Positions 1 to 4,542 of a stretch of DNA of 7,017 nucleotides are shown here, in pieces. A program made the position numbers and the translations under genes. The notes under the pieces are model-generated. The model saw only the letters and a program-made list of their open reading frames with translations, made no database searches and was not told the DNA's origin. Positions within the stretch are counted from its first letter, which is position 1; every line of letters begins with the position of its first letter. Source of the DNA: Methanomassiliicoccus sp. (GTDB taxonomy: Archaea > Thermoplasmatota > Thermoplasmata > Methanomassiliicoccales > JACIVX01); assembly GCA_020725985.1 (NCBI GenBank), contig DYTM01000020.1, forward strand, positions 1 through 7,017, given 5' to 3'.

Positions 1-442
1 ATATCTGTGTCTTCGCCGTTTCGACCCGGGCGTCGAATGTCGCCGTCGCGATCGTCGCCAGGTCGTAGAAGACCGTAAAGAGGACGAAGAGGAGAATAAG
101 CTCAAGGCTCTGCCTGGAGAAGGTCTCGCCGGATGCCAAGGACCATGTCAGTATGGCAGTCAGGATGATGAGGACCATCACCGACGTGAGCACTATCTTG
201 GCGACGGTGAACGTGCTCAGGCAATCGTTGATGTCCTTCCCTTCCGACACCCTCTTGATATGAGCGGAGGTGAAGCCGAGATCCGCAAAGGAGTTGAAGG
301 TCGAGACGAACGCCAGAGTCCATGCCAGGCTTCCATAGACATCCGCTTCGTAGTAGCGGGTCATGAAGAACAGGCCCACGAACGCGAGACCCGCCGAGGC
401 GAACCGCGAGAGGATGATAAGGAATGACTTCCGGCCTATCAA
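1..442 (-). CDS. Wzx/MATE-like oligosaccharide flippase, N-terminal part (runs off left edge)
   Basis: The first 147 residues of a membrane protein whose 3' end lies outside the window. It reads LIGRKSFLII at the N-terminus, followed by about four hydrophobic helices near residues 8-28, 36-57, 78-103 and 113-135. The stretch VYGSLAWTLAF followed by FADLGF (residues 35-57) is the recurrent pattern of polysaccharide-transport flippases of the MOP superfamily, in which a small-residue helix 2 precedes a D/N-LG turn. Such proteins move polyprenyl-linked glycans across the cytoplasmic membrane. No ATG is available upstream; the frame is closed by a TAA about 36 bases before the chosen start. The TTG at 442-440 is preferred because an AGGAG lies ten bases upstream and the flippase-like sequence begins there. 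It is last in the minus-strand glycan cluster, 145 bases after the compact glycosyltransferase. Family is fairly sure; substrate unknown. Confidence 0.8.
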   Translation of the reverse strand, partial: MIGRKSFLIILSRFASAGLAFVGLFFMTRYYEADVYGSLAWTLAFVSTFNSFADLGFTSAHIKRVSEGKDINDCLSTFTVAKIVLTSVMVLIILTAILTWSLASGETFSRQSLELILLFVLFTVFYDLATIATATFDARVETAKTQI

Positions 443-452
443 GATATCAAAT

Positions 453-457
453 CTCCT
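453..457 (-). promoter_or_regulatory. Ribosome binding site deciding the TTG start of the flippase
   Basis: Minus-strand AGGAG, complementary to the archaeal 16S 3' end, with a ten-base spacer to the TTG at 442. This supports a non-ATG start. The spacer is slightly long. Confidence 0.5.
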
Positions 458-472
458 GGATGCGCTGGAGTC

Positions 473-479
473 TATTTAA
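473..479 (-). promoter_or_regulatory. Possible weak TATA element before the flippase
   Basis: Minus-strand TTAAATA, placed so that initiation would fall near 450, just upstream of the flippase start. No convincing BRE hexamer precedes it, and a start at 450 would cut into the ribosome binding site. It may be chance; the gene could instead be read from the upstream operon. Confidence 0.2.
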
Positions 480-587
480 CTCTGCTCTAGCCCATCGGCC
501 CGGCCCGGACAATTGAAAGCCTCTCGCCAGGCAACAGAATCCCACGACCCGGAACAAAGGGACACATATTGACATCGGATAGACTCT

Positions 588-1493
588 CTAGATCAAGCCA
601 TAGATCCCTTCTAGCTTCTGGGCGACGGCTGACGGGTGGTGATATTTCCGGACGTAGGCAATACACTCACCCTTCAGCTTCTCGTTGACTCCTTCAGAGC
701 ACATCTTCCTCAACGCATCGAAAAGCTCTGCTCCAGACCTGACCGCCAGCACCGGGCAATCATCAGGAAAGAGCATGGGGTCGTAGGAGCTAATGGCAGG
801 GACGCCGAACGCCATTGCTTCGAGCGCTACCTTCGAGAATATGGAGAGTCTGTTGAGCTGATCGACCACAACATCGACCATCTGGATTGCGTCGATGATA
901 TCGTGATGGGGCCTCCTCTCCATGATCTTGAGTTCGATCGAACCCGAATCCAGAAGCGACTTGAGGGCGTGGACTACGGAGGCAGTACCCTTCAATTCCC
1001 GATTGGTTGGGAAATGACCCACTACGATCTTGCCGCCTTGAAGCATCCGATGAGTCATTCTCGCTGAGGCGACCTCGGGAATCGGATTCGGGAGCCATTC
1101 CGCCCCCTCGTGCCACCTCAGTAGGTCCGGGGTCGAGACCAGCTCCCTGTCTCCCAAATCGCGGTGGAACATCCCATATCCCATTCTCGTCTCCGAACCA
1201 TGATAGTGGAGGACCCATTTCGCTTGAGATGCATTTCTGAGTCTCCTGAACGCCGTCTGCGTTCTCCTTATTCCGCCATGGATGTGGACGATGTCTGATT
1301 CCTGGAACAGCCTCGAGCGAATGAGGAGCTCGAAGTTGATGCCAACGAATCCATCAAGATACATCGGAACATCTGGCTGGCTCATCGAGTGGCGGCGGTG
1401 GGCCAGCACCAGAGCCTGTTGGCTCATCTCCCTTTGCGCTCTGCTCAGGTCATAGGCGACGTTTGCTATGTTGTTGACGTGAAGTATTCTCAT
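588..1493 (-). CDS. Compact GT-B (GT4-like) glycosyltransferase
   Basis: A 301-residue probable cytosolic sugar transferase. It opens with MRILHVNNIANVAY, the Rossmann beta-1 and loop typical of GT4-like enzymes. DIVHIHGG (67-74) and WVLHYHGSE (93-101) are the usual N-domain strands. PTNRELKGT (162-170) fits the start of the C-domain, where a conserved Arg/Lys pair binds donor phosphates. VDVVVDQ (206-212) and KVALEAMAFGVPAIS (221-235) match the nucleotide-sugar binding segment, with E225 as the conserved glutamate. A longer reading from a TTG at 1526 adds 11 residues but has no ribosome binding site, so the ATG at 1493 is preferred. At 301 residues it is shorter than the usual 350-400; the N-domain looks trimmed. 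It lies between the GT-C protein and the flippase on the same strand, fitting lipid-linked glycan assembly. Donor and acceptor are unknown. Confidence 0.8.
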   Translation of the reverse strand: MRILHVNNIANVAYDLSRAQREMSQQALVLAHRRHSMSQPDVPMYLDGFVGINFELLIRSRLFQESDIVHIHGGIRRTQTAFRRLRNASQAKWVLHYHGSETRMGYGMFHRDLGDRELVSTPDLLRWHEGAEWLPNPIPEVASARMTHRMLQGGKIVVGHFPTNRELKGTASVVHALKSLLDSGSIELKIMERRPHHDIIDAIQMVDVVVDQLNRLSIFSKVALEAMAFGVPAISSYDPMLFPDDCPVLAVRSGAELFDALRKMCSEGVNEKLKGECIAYVRKYHHPSAVAQKLEGIYGLI

Positions 1494-1603
1494 GTTGTTG
1501 CTCTCATTTCCATGGTCGATGCCCAACTGCGGGAGGTAGCATTCTTTCTAACTGCATGCCCATATGTTTCTCCAGGTATTGAGTGTGACGAAAAGACTCC
1601 TAT

Positions 1604-3079
1604 TCAAGCGAGTTCAGCCGGAGGTTGGTCGGACCTCGATCGGGTCGACTCCCCAGCGAAGATCTGGACGAACTCAGATTCAAACGCTGGTTCGTATTCT
1701 CCAGACGGGGGTGAAGGCAGCCATTTGAAGAGGAGGTAGTAGTCAAGGTAAACTCCGAGCTTGGTCTCGGAAAACATGCCTATCTCCCTCAGGGGTTTGT
1801 CTGATAACCTAGCCAGATTCAGGTTCAGCTCCACGCCCTCGCTGCTGGGATTGCCCATCAGTACTCTGGCGCGAGTGGCGTGAGCCACAGAGTAGAATTG
1901 AGCATTCGTGAAGACCCGGCTTCCTGCAATCTTGGCCTTCCATTCAGGAGGGATCAATTCCACAGCCTCGACGATTCTCCTAGCCTGATCATGCTTGACC
2001 GATCTTGCCAGCTGAACTACTGCGAGGCATAGCAGTCCTGCGACAACGACCCCGAGAACGATGTTTGCCACCGTATTCTCGAGCAACACGAACGTCCCAC
2101 CTGCCAGGATGACCGCCCCCGCACTTGATCCGAGTTGAAGATACCTCCAGCCATCCCCCCAGATCCACAGCTGTGCCATCAGCACAACCACGAACGACCA
2201 ACCTGTCAGGAGCGCGGCGCCTTCGAATGCGATCCCCTTCGAGAGGAGAAACAGGCCAAGAAACGGCGCTGCGAACGCGACAGGATTGCTCTTCAGAAGA
2301 TCGATGGGAGACTGGATTGATTTTCTGCCTGTCTTGTAGTGACCGTACTTCATGTGCTTTCTCACGTATCTCAAATGGTCTGGAAGGACCGACCGAAGGT
2401 AACTGCCCAATGTCAACACATTCGCCAGCAAGAACGCTGCCATCAAACCCGCTCCGACAATCGGCACGAGGAGCGGGTCCACAATCGCAGCGTAGATTGT
2501 CGAGAACAAGTGCAGCGGAAGGAGGATCTGCGCAGCTAATTTACTTGAGAGCAGTATCATTGCTTCCGAGACCACGATGGCACACCAGATCCCTGTGGAA
2601 ACGAAGAACGAATGGCTTTGTTCGACAAGCAACAGTATTGCCATAAGAGATGAAGTCAGGAAGAAATTCGAAAGCGGACGCGGGTTCAGGGTGGCCGCGT
2701 CAATGATATTGAACGGGGTGACGGCATATATTATCGCCGGCCAAAGAGGCTCGGAAATCCCGATAGAGACCGACAGGAAGTACACAAGGGCGACTGTTGC
2801 TGCGTCGATAGCTGGGGAGAGAATCGAGAGGGCAACGCGGATACGGGTGCCGGCAAAGGGATAGAGCAGGAAGTGTAGCAGAGGTGGATACGTTCTCCTC
2901 CTTTCTGGAATGATTCCGGGATCGTAGGACGGCATCCTCCCCTCCGAGCGGAAAGCCCTACCTACCTCAAGATGGTAGTATGAGTCGTTCCCATAGTGTC
3001 TCATCACAAGCATCGGTATGGCCCGAATAGCGAACGCGACAGCACAGACCAGAACGATGAGTGCCTCCATCCGTCTCAC
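1604..3079 (-). CDS. GT-C-fold membrane glycosyltransferase with STT3/AglB-like N-terminus
   Basis: A 491-residue polytopic membrane protein. After a first helix (about 5-25), an outward loop carries GNDSYYHLEVGRAF (30-43), then SYDPG (51-55) and RTYPPLLHF (62-70). This acidic-YYH plus YPPLLH arrangement is what oligosaccharyltransferase STT3/AglB and related GT-C enzymes use to bind metal and polyprenyl-phosphate donors. Roughly nine to eleven further helices run to about residue 360, with a basic loop at 235-254. WGDGWRYLQLGSSAG (307-321) may be a donor-binding element. The last 130 residues (about 362-491) look soluble. There is no WWDYG motif and no large STT3 globular domain, so it is more likely a sugar transferase than a protein oligosaccharyltransferase; that is inference. 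The GTG start overlaps the stop of the preceding gene by four bases, implying translational coupling. An ATG at 3070 is an equally possible start. Confidence 0.75.
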   Translation of the reverse strand: MRRMEALIVLVCAVAFAIRAIPMLVMRHYGNDSYYHLEVGRAFRSEGRMPSYDPGIIPERRRTYPPLLHFLLYPFAGTRIRVALSILSPAIDAATVALVYFLSVSIGISEPLWPAIIYAVTPFNIIDAATLNPRPLSNFFLTSSLMAILLLVEQSHSFFVSTGIWCAIVVSEAMILLSSKLAAQILLPLHLFSTIYAAIVDPLLVPIVGAGLMAAFLLANVLTLGSYLRSVLPDHLRYVRKHMKYGHYKTGRKSIQSPIDLLKSNPVAFAAPFLGLFLLSKGIAFEGAALLTGWSFVVVLMAQLWIWGDGWRYLQLGSSAGAVILAGGTFVLLENTVANIVLGVVVAGLLCLAVVQLARSVKHDQARRIVEAVELIPPEWKAKIAGSRVFTNAQFYSVAHATRARVLMGNPSSEGVELNLNLARLSDKPLREIGMFSETKLGVYLDYYLLFKWLPSPPSGEYEPAFESEFVQIFAGESTRSRSDQPPAELA

Positions 3080-4323
3080 TCTTCCAGTGCTTTTTCGTAT
3101 TCGGAAAGAACTCTTCTGGCGTGAGGTTCGTGTGCGTGGTTCTTTCTGACGTATTCCGCGGCATTTCTTCCGATGGAGGTGGCAAGTTCCCTATCTGAAA
3201 GCAATTTCAGACACATCCCTGCGAGAGCCTCAGGATCGCCCTGTCTCGCGATCATCCCGTTCCATCCATGTCTCACTGTCTCTCTCAGACCACCGATGTC
3301 CGTCACAACTACCGGCTTGCCGCAGGCCATGCCCTCCAGCATTGAGAGAGATGTCGCCTCCTCGACATCCTGAGATCTCACCGATGGGACCAGTACCAGG
3401 TCCGCCGCCTGGAAGTACTGAAGAACGTCAGCATGCGGGACTGCCCCAAGCAGTTTGACGGCATCCGAGAGTCCGAGATCCCCCACCATTCCCTCAAGCC
3501 TCGATCTCTGGGGACCATCGCCCGCGACAAGCAGGAGAGCATTACTGAACTCCTTCAAGATCGGTTCCATGGCTTTGATCGCGACGTCTACACCGTTCTT
3601 CGGCACCAACCTTCTCGGGCAGAGCAGGACGTTCCTGTTCTTCCCAAGCCTCAGCCTAACCCTCATTTCCTCGACCTCCGGTTCCCCAACCGGCTGAAAT
3701 GTGGTCACGTCTATGGCGTTCGGAATGACAGTCGTCCGTTCCCTGGGAACGCCATGAGTTACGACAACGTAGTCCCGTATGCGGGAGTCGACGCAGATGA
3801 TCCTTCTGGCCTCGTGGTAGGCCGCTGACTCGTTTCTCAACATTTCCTCTTCCTGAGGTGATCCCTCAGTCATCTCCCCGACGCTTACCATCTCCTTGGT
3901 GTGGTATCCATGAAGAGTGAGAACGGTCGGTAGCTTCACCCTCTTGAAAGATTGGACTTCGCCCAATGCCTTCATGGAAGGCACATCTTGGGCGTTTATC
4001 ACATCATAGTCAAAATCTGTATTCATAAGATTCCTGTTCAACTGCCTCGCGAAGTCCCCCAGGAGGCTCAGATATCGCTCATCTGGAGTCTTGAGGAGTC
4101 TGCGTCTGAGCGCCCCAGGATATCTCCGGACCATTCGGAAGGAGGCCGTTTCCCTCACCGTGACAAGGTCCGTATTCACAGATGCGGAGGCGAGACCCTT
4201 GCGAAGCAGTCTGATATGGGTGTGTTTCCCACCGATACCACCCCCTTTCATCGGATCGTCAAGAGAGACGACCAAGACCCTTCTCACCCGGCTCGAGGTA
4301 CCATCCTCGTTCGCAGACGGCAT
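3076..4323 (-). CDS. Glycosyltransferase family 4 enzyme, GT-B fold
   Basis: A 415-residue soluble retaining-type glycosyltransferase that would use an activated sugar at the inner membrane face. VLVVSLDD (16-23) is strand one, and GGIGGKHTHIRLL (28-40) is the glycine-rich loop followed by a helix, the usual GT4 opening. LTLHGYH (135-141), VIPNAID (199-205), LLLVAGDGPQ (263-272) and LLGAVPHADV (291-300) follow in family order. E322 and E330 form the EX7E motif just before GMACGKPVVVTDIGG. The phosphate-binding segment reads CPRRLVPKNG (235-244) where many relatives have GRL-x-x-x-KG, so the lysine position is slightly changed. Length is normal for the family. No ribosome binding site precedes the ATG, so the transcript may be leaderless or nearly so; a GTG at codon 13 is an alternative start. 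First gene of the minus-strand cluster, overlapping the GT-C gene. Specificity cannot be told. Confidence 0.88.
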   Translation of the reverse strand: MPSANEDGTSSRVRRVLVVSLDDPMKGGGIGGKHTHIRLLRKGLASASVNTDLVTVRETASFRMVRRYPGALRRRLLKTPDERYLSLLGDFARQLNRNLMNTDFDYDVINAQDVPSMKALGEVQSFKRVKLPTVLTLHGYHTKEMVSVGEMTEGSPQEEEMLRNESAAYHEARRIICVDSRIRDYVVVTHGVPRERTTVIPNAIDVTTFQPVGEPEVEEMRVRLRLGKNRNVLLCPRRLVPKNGVDVAIKAMEPILKEFSNALLLVAGDGPQRSRLEGMVGDLGLSDAVKLLGAVPHADVLQYFQAADLVLVPSVRSQDVEEATSLSMLEGMACGKPVVVTDIGGLRETVRHGWNGMIARQGDPEALAGMCLKLLSDRELATSIGRNAAEYVRKNHAHEPHARRVLSEYEKALEE

Positions 4324-4344
4324 TCGAAGTCGAGAGCCATCCGT

Positions 4345-4358
4345 GATGCATCAATATC
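4345..4358 (-). promoter_or_regulatory. Possible promoter region of the glycan cluster
   Basis: Just upstream of the first glycan gene lies an AT-rich minus-strand stretch (TTGATATTGA, 4349-4358). It is roughly 26-35 bases before the ATG at 4323, where a TATA box of a near-leaderless transcript would sit. An 8-bp perfect palindrome GATGCATC (4345-4352) overlaps it. Neither matches the archaeal consensus well, so the call rests mainly on position and on the missing ribosome binding site. Confidence 0.25.
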
Positions 4359-4410
4359 AATCTTATGGTCTAGCCCGAACTTCCAGAGGGCTGGGTGGAC
4401 GACATCCATG

Positions 4411-4425
4411 GGTAATTTTTATATA
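4411..4425 (+). promoter_or_regulatory. Archaeal BRE + TATA box, promoter for smc
   Basis: GGTAAT (4411-4416) fits the archaeal TFB-recognition pattern RNWAAW base for base and is followed directly by TTTTATATA (4417-4425), a strong TBP site. Archaeal initiation falls about 25 bases downstream of the TATA centre, here about 4445-4450, which would leave a leader of roughly 95 bases before smc. On the minus strand the same TATA core lacks a matching BRE, which supports rightward direction. Confidence 0.65.
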
Positions 4426-4448
4426 CCCAGTCCGCAATACTATATCCT

Positions 4449-4466
4449 GTCCGACAACCGTCGGAC
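4449..4466. repeat. Perfect 7-bp inverted repeat at the predicted smc transcription start
   Basis: GTCCGAC, four-base loop AACC, then GTCGGAC. The arms are fully complementary. The element begins about 24 bases after the TATA box, right where transcription should start. It could be a repressor operator blocking initiation, or a stable hairpin at the mRNA 5' end. It does not look like an archaeal terminator because no T tract follows. Confidence 0.6.
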
Positions 4467-4521
4467 CAATCGGATGGGATGCAAAAGTGCTTAGAAATCT
4501 CTTGAGCAGAGCCCTTCTTCT

Positions 4522-4536
4522 CCTCCGAATCGGGGG
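4522..4536 (+). promoter_or_regulatory. Hairpin enclosing the smc ribosome binding site
   Basis: CCTCCG (4522-4527) can pair with CGGGGG (4531-4536) across a three-base AAT loop, giving five Watson-Crick pairs and one G-U. The 3' arm contains the probable ribosome binding site GGGGGT (4532-4537), which pairs with the 16S tail with one wobble and lies five bases before the ATG. If it folds in the mRNA, the stem would hide the ribosome binding site. The short stem makes this tentative. Confidence 0.4.
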
Positions 4537-4542
4537 TATTCG

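Noticed and set aside
102..323. A 73-codon minus-strand open frame
   Set aside because: It lies in another frame inside the flippase coding region and shows no membrane or family character, whereas the flippase frame is open from 442 to the left edge.
495..510. GC-rich repeat of GGCCC units between flippase and compact glycosyltransferase, considered as a terminator
   Set aside because: Pairing is short and self-overlapping and no T tract follows on either strand, so neither an archaeal nor a bacterial type terminator is supported.
588..1526. Longer reading of the compact glycosyltransferase from a TTG at 1526
   Set aside because: The upstream sequence carries CCTCCC instead of a ribosome binding site, and the extra 11 residues precede the typical MRILHV start of the fold.
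2125..2864. Plus-strand open frames opposite the GT-C gene
   Set aside because: Their translations are arginine- and serine-rich with no domain signal, while the minus-strand frame gives coherent transmembrane helices throughout.
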